A model generated the notes under the pieces. That model was not told where the DNA came from and did no database searches. It worked only from the letters and a program-made list of their open reading frames with translations. Below are positions 8,853-16,941 of a DNA stretch of 64,000 bases, piece after piece. Source of the DNA: UBA7672 sp047601145 (GTDB taxonomy: Bacteria; Pseudomonadota; Alphaproteobacteria; Caulobacterales; Hyphomonadaceae); NCBI GenBank assembly GCA_047601145.1, contig JASGJW010000002.1, positions 62,001 to 126,000 on the forward strand, given 5' to 3'. The position numbers and the translations under genes were made by a program. The stretch's first letter is position 1, and every line of letters starts with the position of its first letter.

Positions 8853-8878
8853 AAGGGCGGCCCGTCAGGACCGCCCTT
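8853..8878. terminator. Stable hairpin in the gap between divergent genes, terminator-like
   Basis: Perfect 8-base arms (AAGGGCGG at 8853-8860 and CCGCCCTT at 8871-8878) can extend inward to an 11-pair stem with one G-U pair and a 4-base loop. On the minus strand it is followed by TTGCTTTT, resembling an intrinsic terminator. No gene is recognised immediately upstream on that strand, so what it would terminate is unclear. The rest of the 8752-9019 gap shows nothing clear. Confidence 0.4.
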
Positions 8879-9019
8879 GCCCTTTAGATATGGGATGAAG
8901 GTTTTTGTCTTCAAGACTGGCGGCGCAACCCTGATTTCGTCATAAGCCGCGTCCCCCTGCCAACGGCGTGTGTGTGGGTGAGACGGCGGGGGCTTTCGAC
9001 AATCAGATCAGGGGTTCTC

Positions 9020-9894
9020 ATGACGGTTTCCACCGGTCGTGCGTCTGGCTTCCACGTGGCCGACGCAGGCGCAGCCATGATTTCCGCATCCGAACGTTTC
9101 CACATCCAGGCAGAAGGATACGCCCAGCCTTTCCGTATCGACATCGCTCTTCCCGCCGCTCCCGTTCAACCCGGCCAGACCCTGCCGGTGATCTATGTTC
9201 TGGATGGCAATTGGTCCTTCGCCATCGCCGCCCAGATCGCCAGGGCCCTGACGATCGGGCCCGAAGCCATTCCGTCCGCGATCATCGTTGGCATCGGTTA
9301 TGCCATTGACGGCCCCGCCGCCTTTGGCGCGACGGCGGCGTTGCGTTATCGCGACCTCGCGCATGGGATTGATGAAAAGCACGTCGCGATGATGCGGGAA
9401 ATGATACCACCCGCACTCTGGCCCGATGGTGCGCCAGTCGGCAAGAGCATGCGCTTCTCGCGCTTCATCGAGGACCAGCTCAAGCCTTTCATTCAGTCGC
9501 GTTATCCCGTCGATGCGTCGACCAGACACTTCTTGGCGTTTCGCTTGGCGGCCTGTTCGTCCTGCGTACGCTCTTCACCGCGCCATCCACATTCCAGCGT
9601 TATGTCGCGATCAGCCCTTCCATCTGGTGGAATTGCTGCGAGCTGCTGGACGAGGAGGCGCGGGCGGTTGCCCGAGGCGATCTCAACGCCCGCCTGTTCA
9701 TGGGCGTCGGGTCCGACGAACAGGCGCAGGCGCCTGAAGCACGCATGGTGATGAACCTCGTCGAGATGGCCGCGCGTCTCCGCCGCGGCTGCTCCGACCT
9801 GAAGATAACCTCCTACATCTTCCCCGAGGAGGGTCACATGTCTGTTCCGCCGGCCGGCATCAGCCGCGGCCTGCGTGCCGTGTTCGCTGCATGA
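9020..9894 (+). pseudogene. Alpha/beta-hydrolase esterase (Fes/IroE-like), frameshifted
   Basis: The N-terminal part (from ATG 9020) reads as a Fes/IroE-type esterase: LPVIYVLDGNWSFAIAAQIA, IIVGIGYAID, SRFIEDQLKPFI. Near 9520-9530 the homologous frame changes. The downstream frame gives QTLLGVSLGGLFVLRTLF, which contains the GxSxG nucleophile elbow, and continues to a stop at 9894 through FPEEGHMSVPPAG, which could supply the catalytic His. A single missing base near 9522 would restore one open frame of about 290 codons. The uninterrupted N-terminal frame instead ends at 9751 without a nucleophile. It is either a recent pseudogene or a sequencing error. Confidence 0.75.
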
Positions 9895-9902
9895 TGCGTG
9901 GG

Positions 9903-9930
9903 TCCCCGGCTGCGGCTGCGCGGCCGGGGA
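9903..9930. terminator. Hairpin between convergent esterase remnant and PQQ enzyme genes
   Basis: Eight-base perfect arms (9903-9910 TCCCCGGC and 9923-9930) with a 12-base loop lie exactly in the short gap between the two convergent genes. It has no T-run on either strand, so it could be a weak bidirectional terminator or an mRNA 3'-end stabiliser. Confidence 0.35.
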
Positions 9931-12033
9931 TCAATGCTTCTTCGGCCTGAACGCGATCAGCACGTTCCCCGGCGGTTCTCCAAAGCGGGCGTATCCCGAC
10001 TGTACGAACAGCGTGCCGTCCCCGGCGATGTAGGGCGCCGAGTCGAGGCCGCCGCCATGACCTTCGATGCCGTTCACGGTGTCGGGGAAGTCCCGGTTTG
10101 TCATGTACTCGAACAGCACTTCGCCGGTGGCGCCGTCGAAGATGCGCAGCATGCCTTGCGTCGTGCCGGTGACGACCGCGCCATCAACCAGCAGTGGGGC
10201 AGGCGACATGCCGAGGCGGCAGATCGTCGGCCGTTGCGGCAGGGCAACGGGCGCTGCCGCCGGTGTTGCCGCGACCGGGGTTGCCGCCGCTGCAGGGGGC
10301 GCAGCAACAGGCCGAGCCGGAGCGACAGGGGGGCGAAGCGGTGCGGCCGTAACACGAGGCGGAGGCGGAAGCACGGGGGCTACGACCGGCCGCATCTTCC
10401 AGTCCGCCGACGCCGCCACGGCCTTCGCGGCGGGAATATCCTGTCCGCAATCGCGTGCGTTGGTCTTGTAGGACCATTCGATTTCGCCGGTCATGGCGTT
10501 GATCGCGTTGATGCCCGGTCCCCAGGCCGGGCTCTCGCCGTCGCCCGCCGGACGGTTGCTGTCATTGTTCGGCGCGAAGATACGTTTGCCGTCGAACGCC
10601 ATGCCCCAGTGAATGCCGCCATTGGCCGATCCGCGTCCGGTCTTGTTTGACCATACGAGTTGTCCGTTATCCGGATTAAGCGCCCACACGACACCGGATT
10701 TCTGTCCGGCGACCACAAGCTCCGATCCATCCTCGCGCTTGATCAGCATCGACGTCGCGCCGAAATCGTGGTCGGGGCTGTGATAGGAGCCCGGCCAGTC
10801 GCAGTTCGCGCCACGCCGCCCGCAAGCATAGTTCCAGATGTCCGCCTTGGTCGCCTGGAACACCCACCGCTTGTCGCCCGTCTGGAGGTCATACGCGATG
10901 ATGGCGTCGGACGTGTCCGTTGCTGGCCATGACGTGTTCTCGCCTGTGCCTGCGTAAGCGACGTTGCGCTTCGCATCGATCACCGGTGTCGACCAGATGA
11001 TCGCGCCCGACGGCCCCCATTGCTGCGTACCGGTGCGGCCGAGGCGAACGGGCTGCGCCGGCTCCATCGTCTTGCCCGTCCACACCTTCTTGCCGGTCGC
11101 AAGGTCGAACGCCACGATGGCGCCCTGGCCCTTGCAGCATTCATAATCGTCCTGGCCGGCGTAGTTCACTTCGATGGCCGAGACTGGCGTTATCACCTTG
11201 CCGTCGTGAACAACGGGAGCGCCGGTGATGCGGTTGTATTCGTTGAGGCGCGCTTCCGAGACCCACAGCTTCTTGCCGGTCTTCGCATTCACGGCATGCA
11301 CGAAGCCAGCCGCGTCGCCCATGATGATCGCGGCCGGAGATTTGTCTGTCGCCTCGGCAAAGCTCAGCGACGAACGCAGCGTCATCTCGGATGTGTACAT
11401 CCATTTGATGCAGCCCGAATTGGTGTCGAGCGCGTACAGGCGGCCTGCGTCGGTCGCCGCGATGAAGAGCGTGTCGCCCACGATCACTGGCTGCGCCCGC
11501 ATGGTCGGCGTCTGCGGGAAGGCGGCTACCCACGCGACCTCCAGGTCCTTCATCTGCGCCTTGGAAAGTCCGGCCTCTTCAGCCGTCTGGCGGCGGTTCG
11601 CGTCATTGCTCACGCCGAACGTGGTGGACGTGCGCGGGGCGCCTTCCAGCTTCACTTCGCGGATCTTCACCGGGCAGCGGGCGCTCTTGATCCAGTCGTC
11701 ATTGCTGCCTTCCGCACTTGGCAGCCAGTCTATCAGTTGGGCCAGTTCCTCCTTGGGAACATTCTTGGCCTGGATCTTCATGTAGCCGAGTTCGAGCGCG
11801 TATTTCACGGTGGCGCGGTTCAGCGTGCGGATCGCGGCGAGAGAAGGCGCGCCGCTCTGTTGCCCGTTGTCGTGGCAGGACGAACACCACTGATCATAGA
11901 CCGCCTTGCCGGGATGTTCCCCATCGGCTCTCGCAGCGTGCTCGCCGCCGGCGGCAGCGCCGTCCTCCGGCGCACAGGCGGATGCTGCAAACGCAATGGC
12001 AGCCGCGAGCGCAAACGCGCGGAAATGGGTCAC
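9931..12033 (-). CDS. Cytochrome c / PQQ-dependent dehydrogenase, polyvinyl-alcohol dehydrogenase-like
   Basis: A 700-residue exported quinohaemoprotein. A signal peptide ends near Cys20 (possible lipoprotein), followed by a cytochrome c domain with CSSCH at 50-54, then a PQQ-type beta-propeller with repeats such as LYALDTNSGCIKWMY and IIAYDLQTGDKRWVF. The segment GTGENTSWPATDTSDAIIAY is typical of cytochrome-type polyvinyl-alcohol dehydrogenases, which oxidise secondary alcohols and pass electrons to the haem. A GTG start at 12033 is preceded by GGGAGG 7 bases away. About 55 residues of Pro/Ala-rich sequence (about 548-602) interrupt the propeller. The true substrate is unknown. Confidence 0.82.
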   Translation of the reverse strand: MTHFRAFALAAAIAFAASACAPEDGAAAGGEHAARADGEHPGKAVYDQWCSSCHDNGQQSGAPSLAAIRTLNRATVKYALELGYMKIQAKNVPKEELAQLIDWLPSAEGSNDDWIKSARCPVKIREVKLEGAPRTSTTFGVSNDANRRQTAEEAGLSKAQMKDLEVAWVAAFPQTPTMRAQPVIVGDTLFIAATDAGRLYALDTNSGCIKWMYTSEMTLRSSLSFAEATDKSPAAIIMGDAAGFVHAVNAKTGKKLWVSEARLNEYNRITGAPVVHDGKVITPVSAIEVNYAGQDDYECCKGQGAIVAFDLATGKKVWTGKTMEPAQPVRLGRTGTQQWGPSGAIIWSTPVIDAKRNVAYAGTGENTSWPATDTSDAIIAYDLQTGDKRWVFQATKADIWNYACGRRGANCDWPGSYHSPDHDFGATSMLIKREDGSELVVAGQKSGVVWALNPDNGQLVWSNKTGRGSANGGIHWGMAFDGKRIFAPNNDSNRPAGDGESPAWGPGINAINAMTGEIEWSYKTNARDCGQDIPAAKAVAASADWKMRPVVAPVLPPPPRVTAAPLRPPVAPARPVAAPPAAAATPVAATPAAAPVALPQRPTICRLGMSPAPLLVDGAVVTGTTQGMLRIFDGATGEVLFEYMTNRDFPDTVNGIEGHGGGLDSAPYIAGDGTLFVQSGYARFGEPPGNVLIAFRPKKH
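10228..10392 (-). repeat. Pro/Ala-rich low-complexity insert inside the PQQ dehydrogenase gene
   Basis: The encoded stretch of about 55 residues consists almost entirely of Pro, Ala, Val and Arg (for example PPVAPARPVAAPPAAAATP). It lies between two recognisable propeller segments, ADWKMRP and TICRLGMSPAPLLVDG, and so looks like an expanded loop. Confidence 0.6.
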
Positions 12034-12131
12034 TGGAGTTCCTCCCGGAGTCTTTGCTCTCGTTAGGGCGAACGTACCGTCACCCCTGATTGTTGCAAGG
12101 AGCGGCTGGTCACCGAGACGTGAAAGATCGC

Positions 12132-13100
12132 CTATTCCGCGGCGATGGCGGCGTGGCGCGCCTGCGAGGCGGCGTGGCTGGCGAGCGCCCAGGTCATGAG
12201 GCGATCCAGCCCGGAATGGAACCCCTGCGGCTTCCAGCCGAGATCGCGTTCGGCTTCGTGCGAATCCAGCATCGGCCCGGCCGGCGCCTGCGAGCCGTCG
12301 CCCTCGATCGCAAGGCAGTTTGACCAAGACTGGTTGGCGAGCGGGGTGCGTTCATCGAGCAGGCCGCAGACGGATTCGGCGAGATCTATGTCCCGCCGCT
12401 CGGCGCCGACTGAAAGATCGTAACGCGATTGCGGTTCGCCCGCTTGCGCAGCGCACAGCAGGCCGGAGGCCAGGTCGCGGATCGGCAGCCAGTCGCGCAC
12501 CGTTTCGCCGCCGGCCGGCAGCGCAAACGACTGGCGATAGAGCAGGGAGGCGACCAGACGCGCGAAGAACGACGTGTTCGACTGCCACGGCCCGAAGGCT
12601 TCGCCCGCTGCGCACGTCACCAGAGGCAGTTCATTCGCGCGCGCCCAGCGGTCCATCAATACGGCCGCCGTTCCACGCGCCGCATGCGCGCGCGTCAGCG
12701 CCTCCGGAACATCAGATTCCGCTCGCTCGAGCTGCACGATGCGGAAGCGCTCACGCGCCTCGCCCTGCAGCTTCTCGAAATACTGCCTCGAAGCCTCAAG
12801 CACAGCGAAGGCTCCGCCGATCTCGCTATCGACCATTTCGGCGTCGTCATCCGGGCAGGCGGCAAGATGGATCACCGCTTCGGGTGCAAATTCCCGCAGC
12901 ACCGCGCGCACCATCGCGCGATCCGTGATGTCAGTTTCCAGCCGCGCATAGCCATCGCGCTGCGCGATGGCGCCCAGCGCCGGAACGGGATTCGATTTCC
13001 GCTTGCGGTCGAGATTGAGCACATGGTCGCCGCGCTCGACAGCCATGCGCACCACGGCCGAGCCGACGAATCCGCAGCCACCTGTCACGAGGACGCGCAT
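12132..13100 (-). CDS. NAD-dependent epimerase/dehydratase-like protein lacking the catalytic dyad
   Basis: A 322-residue extended-SDR protein like RmlB/GalE. The N-terminal TGGCGFVGSAV dinucleotide motif (6-16), D60-type acid (LETDITD) and HLAA segment are intact, and the C-terminal half keeps VRDWLPIRDLASGLL and DLGWKPQ typical of sugar-nucleotide enzymes. The YxxxK catalytic pair aligns with Ala138 and Arg142 (AHAAR), and the usual STDEVYG strand is replaced by VQLERAE. It may bind a nucleotide sugar without catalysing epimerisation. The start at 13100 is the ATG directly preceding RVLVTGG. Two palindromes lie upstream. Confidence 0.75.
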   Translation of the reverse strand: MRVLVTGGCGFVGSAVVRMAVERGDHVLNLDRKRKSNPVPALGAIAQRDGYARLETDITDRAMVRAVLREFAPEAVIHLAACPDDDAEMVDSEIGGAFAVLEASRQYFEKLQGEARERFRIVQLERAESDVPEALTRAHAARGTAAVLMDRWARANELPLVTCAAGEAFGPWQSNTSFFARLVASLLYRQSFALPAGGETVRDWLPIRDLASGLLCAAQAGEPQSRYDLSVGAERRDIDLAESVCGLLDERTPLANQSWSNCLAIEGDGSQAPAGPMLDSHEAERDLGWKPQGFHSGLDRLMTWALASHAASQARHAAIAAE

Positions 13101-13118
13101 ATAGCCCCAAGCCTCCAA

Positions 13119-13161
13119 CCGTTAACGGATGGGCTTTTTTGGTTAGCGGGGCGTTAACGCC
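13119..13161. promoter_or_regulatory. Pair of CGTTAACG palindromes, possible operator
   Basis: Palindromes CCGTTAACGG (13119-13128) and GGCGTTAACGCC (13150-13161) share the core CGTTAACG with centres 32 bases apart, about three helical turns. They lie just upstream of the epimerase-like ATG and just after the carboxylesterase stop. Within them TTAG-N7-TTAA (13143-13157) resembles a CtrA box with one mismatch. Either a dimeric regulator site or chance is possible. Confidence 0.35.
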
Positions 13162-13162
13162 T

Positions 13163-14830
13163 TCAGATCGGCGGTGCGTTCGGGTTCGGATTGGCCTCTA
13201 TAAGCGCCCAGACATCCTTGAACGGCTCCGTCATCACCTTGCTCTCCTTGGCGAAGAACATGGTCGGCCGGCTGGCGGCGTCGAACTTCGGCCATGTGGG
13301 CAAGCCCTTTACGCCGTTGGGGTCGCCTGTCTTCGCGAACTGGACCCAGGTCGCGCTCATCAGCTTGCCCATGGCCATGTCGCCTTCGGTCGAGCCCGCG
13401 AACAACGGCGCATGCGCGACATTGTCCATGATGTAGGGGATCTCCGCCGTGTGCGGCGCCTTCAGCACAAAGTCCTGTGGCGGCAGGTCGTAGGCGAAGA
13501 CGTAGGCATAGACACCCGCCGGCTGGGCCGACTTGCGAGAGGCGAGGGTGTGGTGCGAGCTCAATGACCGCACCGTGCCCGTCACCTGCATGAGGAGATA
13601 GTGGGGGGCGTAATCGGGATACGCGGCCTTGAACGCATCGACCGCCTGCTTGCCCTTGCCAGGGAAGGCCTTGTTCGCGGCGTCGAGCACTTGTTTGTCG
13701 GTTGTTTTCACCCAGTCAGGATTGCCGACATTGTAGAGCGTCTGTTCGTCCTTGGTGAACCCGATCATCACCGGGATATTGGCCGACTGCTCGGGCGCGC
13801 CCGGATCGAACGGATGGCGCGGAATGTCCTTGTCGTCGATCGACGGGCGGAAACGGCCGGTTCCAACTTCCTTTGCCGCCGACAGGATCGCCTCCACCGG
13901 AAGCTTCGATAGTTCCATGGCAGCGGTTTCAGGCGTCAGCTTGAGCTTGCCGAGCAATTCGGTCGCGACTTTCGCCGCATCTTCCTTCGCGCCCGCTCGC
14001 AAGCCCGCGCCTGACTGGATCACCGCCTTGTGGAACAAGCCTTTCGCTGCCGGCATCGCGAGCAGGGTGGACACTTTCGCCCCGCCGCCAGACTGCCCGA
14101 AGATGGTGACATTGCCGGGATCGCCGCCGAACTGGGCGATGTTGTCCCGCACCCATTCGAGCGCCATCACGATGTCCATCATCCCGGCATTGGCCGAGCC
14201 CGCGAAGCCGGGCACGCCCGCGCTGTCGAGCCCCAGGAAACCGAACACATTGAGACGGTGGTTCACACCGACGAATACGACATCATGGTTCCGTGCGAGA
14301 TTGTGTCCGCGATAGATGTTCAGCGGCGCCTGGCCATAGCTGAAACCGCCGCCGTGCAGCCATACCATCACCGGCCGCGTCGCGCCCGCCTCAATGCCCG
14401 TCTTCTGCGTGTAGACGTTGAGCACGAGGCAGTCCTCGTCGCCCTCCGCCTTGATGTTCTCCGGCGGCTTGAACGCTTCCGTCATCGCAGCCTGCACCAC
14501 GGGCGGGTAAGCCGCAGCGCCAGCGCCCGAACGCATCTGCACCGCCGCCTGTCCATAATCCGAGGCGGTCGCTTCGTCGGTCCACGGCTCCGGCTTTTTC
14601 GGCCCCTGGAAGCGCAGCGCGCCTACCGGCGGCTGCGCATAGCGCACGCCTAGGAATTCAATCACGTCATCATCCGTCTTTACGCCACGCAGCTTGCCCA
14701 GCGTGGTCGACACCAGCGTCGGGTCCGCCGCCGCCGCAGGTTTCGCCGCCTCGCCACTGCACGCCGCAAGTCCCGCCAGCGCCACGCCTCCGAGCAACAG
14801 CATGCGGCGATTGAGATGATGTGGCTTCAT
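13163..14830 (-). CDS. Carboxylesterase type B lipoprotein
   Basis: A 555-residue alpha/beta-hydrolase of the carboxylesterase type-B family. The signal peptide ends with LAGLAAC, making Cys24 the likely lipidated residue. Motifs are FLGVRYAQPPVGALRF, the oxyanion loop HGGGF at 159-163, the nucleophile elbow FGQSGGG (Ser247; many members have GESAGG), an acidic residue in TKDEQTLYN and the PHTAEIPY His region. A GGGAGG ribosome site lies upstream of the ATG at 14830, which I prefer to the longer open frame. The substrate is unknown. Confidence 0.88.
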   Translation of the reverse strand: MKPHHLNRRMLLLGGVALAGLAACSGEAAKPAAAADPTLVSTTLGKLRGVKTDDDVIEFLGVRYAQPPVGALRFQGPKKPEPWTDEATASDYGQAAVQMRSGAGAAAYPPVVQAAMTEAFKPPENIKAEGDEDCLVLNVYTQKTGIEAGATRPVMVWLHGGGFSYGQAPLNIYRGHNLARNHDVVFVGVNHRLNVFGFLGLDSAGVPGFAGSANAGMMDIVMALEWVRDNIAQFGGDPGNVTIFGQSGGGAKVSTLLAMPAAKGLFHKAVIQSGAGLRAGAKEDAAKVATELLGKLKLTPETAAMELSKLPVEAILSAAKEVGTGRFRPSIDDKDIPRHPFDPGAPEQSANIPVMIGFTKDEQTLYNVGNPDWVKTTDKQVLDAANKAFPGKGKQAVDAFKAAYPDYAPHYLLMQVTGTVRSLSSHHTLASRKSAQPAGVYAYVFAYDLPPQDFVLKAPHTAEIPYIMDNVAHAPLFAGSTEGDMAMGKLMSATWVQFAKTGDPNGVKGLPTWPKFDAASRPTMFFAKESKVMTEPFKDVWALIEANPNPNAPPI

Positions 14831-14946
14831 GCGGACGTCCTCCCACCGGCCAGCGTATCGCGGCCCTGTCCTATCGTTGATAGGTGAGGTGATGCCCGTC
14901 AAGAATTGACGCGCGCGTCCGCTAGCCGTTGCAGGTCACAACACCG

Positions 14947-15531
14947 CTAGTGCGGCTTGGGCGCTTCAGCCGGCGCTGGCGGAGCAACGGGCGCAGCCGC
15001 CGCCGGCCTCGCGGCCTGTGCAGGCGTCTGCGCGCTGGGGCGCTCGAACTGGTATACGATGTTGTCGAGCCCCAGCAGCATCTTGTCCTTGCCGATGAGA
15101 TGATAGTTCATCTCCTTGTCGGACCCGCCCGACGTGCAGCCTTCCATCAGTGTGGGCGTCTCATCCTGCCCCACGCCGAGCGCTGCTTTCGCGATGTAGG
15201 GATCGGGCACATTCCCTTCGAACAGTCCCGCGACCGGCAGCGATTTCAGGTCGAACGTGGCCAGTTCGCAGGTGAGGATCGCTGGGCCGGACGTCGCCTT
15301 CTCGGTGATCGTCAGCACTTTCTCCAGGATTTCAGCATCGGGTTCCGGATCGAAGCCGGGACCGGTGAACCATGGCGCCACGATATGCGCCGTCACCTTC
15401 CACTCCCCGGTGAAGCTCGCCAGCGTCGCGTCTGCAGCGGCCGCAGCGCCGCCGCCGCCCGACTTGCCCGAGCAACCGGCCAGCGCAACGCCGAGTGCGA
15501 CTATCGCGACGCCTGAGATGATCCTGCGCAT
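14947..15531 (-). CDS. Lipoprotein, tandem paralogue A (unknown family)
   Basis: A 194-residue lipoprotein. MRRIISGVAIVALGVALAGC gives lipidated Cys20, followed by a Gly/Ala linker. The mature part contains FTGEWKVTAHIVAPWF, ILTCELATFDLKSLP, LFEGNVPDPY and LLGLDNIVYQFER, all with counterparts in the gene just upstream. The C-terminus is a Pro/Ala-rich tail (about 165-194) absent from its partner. The start at 15531 is 7 bases after the upstream stop, so the pair is an operon. The family and function are not recognised. Confidence 0.72.
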   Translation of the reverse strand: MRRIISGVAIVALGVALAGCSGKSGGGGAAAAADATLASFTGEWKVTAHIVAPWFTGPGFDPEPDAEILEKVLTITEKATSGPAILTCELATFDLKSLPVAGLFEGNVPDPYIAKAALGVGQDETPTLMEGCTSGGSDKEMNYHLIGKDKMLLGLDNIVYQFERPSAQTPAQAARPAAAAPVAPPAPAEAPKPH

Positions 15532-15538
15532 TATGGTC

Positions 15539-16057
15539 CTAACCCCGTGTCCGCTTGAACGTGTAGATGACATTGTCGAGCCCGAGCATGATCGTATCGT
15601 CATTCACCATCGGGAAATCCAGCGACACATCCGCCCTTCCCGATGCGCAGGTGAACGTCATCGACGTCGCGCTCTCCGGGCCGAATCCCATCCCCGCAGC
15701 ATCCTTGCCCGGATCGGGCAGGTTCCCCTCGAACAGCGCTCGCACCGCGACGAGGTTCACCGCGTATTTCGGTCTGTCGCAAGTCAGCAGCGGCGGGCCG
15801 GACGAGGCGTCAGCCCCGAACACGATCTTCGCCAATGCCGGATCAGGTGCGGGCTCTTCGCCCTTGTGATCCCACCAAGGCGCGATCTTCGCGCCCTCGA
15901 GGCTCCACGTTCCGAAGAAGGGGTTCTGAGGCGTGATGGCGTCGGCGCCGGAGATTTCAGGCGCAGGCGCCGCCTCGGGCTTTGTCTCCGCGGCCGGTGA
16001 ACAGGCTTGCAACGCCGCCGCCGCGATCATCGCCCAGCAAACCAGTCTCAGCGCCAT
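15539..16057 (-). CDS. Lipoprotein, tandem paralogue B (unknown family)
   Basis: A 172-residue lipoprotein with signal MALRLVCWAMIAAAALQAC (Cys19). It shares with the next gene the pattern FFGTWSLEGAKIAPWW, LLTCDRPKYAVNLVAV, LFEGNLPDP, an MTFTC/MEGC segment and IMLGLDNVIYTFKR. The two are therefore diverged duplicates with conserved Trp, Cys and a closing LGLDN strand, perhaps a small beta-barrel such as a lipocalin-like fold; that fold is a guess. Confidence 0.72.
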   Translation of the reverse strand: MALRLVCWAMIAAAALQACSPAAETKPEAAPAPEISGADAITPQNPFFGTWSLEGAKIAPWWDHKGEEPAPDPALAKIVFGADASSGPPLLTCDRPKYAVNLVAVRALFEGNLPDPGKDAAGMGFGPESATSMTFTCASGRADVSLDFPMVNDDTIMLGLDNVIYTFKRTRG

Positions 16058-16130
16058 GGGATCCTGCCATCATCACAGTCTGACGGACATTCCTAGCCCG
16101 ATCCTGCGCGCCTTGAAAACCCGCCCGGCT

Positions 16131-16931
16131 TCAGCGCCGCGACGCCACGTGCGCCAGAGCAATCGCGCCTGCTGTCGCGACGTTGAGACTGTCCACGCCG
16201 GCCGCCATCGGGATCGACACGCGCTTGCAGCGCGCCATCAGCTCGTCTTGCAGGCCCGGCCCCTCGGCGCCCAGCACGATTGCCAGCCGTTCTGGAGGCG
16301 TCAGCGTATGCAGCGGTTCACCGCCCGTGGGGCTCAGCGCCCAGCATTCCACGCCGGCAACCTGCAGCGCATCGAGCAGCGCCACGCCGGTCTCTGCGCG
16401 GGCGAATGGCAAGGACAGCGCGGTCCCCGCCGAAACGCGGATCGCCTTGCGATAGAGCGGATCGCACGTGCCCGCATCCATCACGACGGCTTTGGCGCCC
16501 AGCGCCGCAGCGTTGCGGAAGCACGCGCCGACATTGTCGTGGTTCGACAGCTCGATGAGCGCCAGCAACGTCACCGGCCCTCCTGCCGTTTCAGCCAGTA
16601 GCGCGCTGATGCCTTGCTCGACATTCCGCTTCGCTAGCGCCAGCACGCCGCGATGGATATGGAAGCCGGTGATGCGGTCCATCACCTCCTGCGGCGCCAT
16701 GTAGACCGGCACGCCGGGATCAAGTTTCGCCAAGACATCCATCAACGGCGCGACCCGGTTCTCCGCGAGAAACACGGACTCAACCTTGAACCGCGAACTC
16801 TCCACCAGATGCACCAGCGTCACCTTGCCCTCGACGATGAAGCTGCCGCTTGCCCGCATCAGGTCGCGTTCCTTGACCGCCAGGTAGGGCGCAAGGCGCG
16901 GGTCATCGGAGGAGGTGAGGGGGACAATCAC
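16131..16931 (-). CDS. TrmH/SpoU-family RNA 2'-O-methyltransferase
   Basis: About 266 residues with a SPOUT knot fold; these enzymes methylate ribose 2'-OH groups of rRNA or tRNA using S-adenosylmethionine. The N-terminal substrate-binding part contains ASGSFIVEGK. Motif 1 is SNHDNVGACFRNAAALG, motif 2 IVLGAEGPGL and motif 3 SIPMAAGVDSLNVATA. I place the start at the GTG at 16931, 10 bases after the preceding stop, because the longer frame overlaps that gene; the start is uncertain. The target nucleotide is not known. Confidence 0.88.
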   Translation of the reverse strand: MIVPLTSSDDPRLAPYLAVKERDLMRASGSFIVEGKVTLVHLVESSRFKVESVFLAENRVAPLMDVLAKLDPGVPVYMAPQEVMDRITGFHIHRGVLALAKRNVEQGISALLAETAGGPVTLLALIELSNHDNVGACFRNAAALGAKAVVMDAGTCDPLYRKAIRVSAGTALSLPFARAETGVALLDALQVAGVECWALSPTGGEPLHTLTPPERLAIVLGAEGPGLQDELMARCKRVSIPMAAGVDSLNVATAGAIALAHVASRR

Positions 16932-16941
16932 CGGCGCACGG

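Noticed and set aside
8911..9144. A 77-codon minus-strand open frame spanning the start of the esterase remnant
   Set aside because: It has no recognisable domain, lies largely opposite the esterase N-terminus and lacks a good ribosome site.
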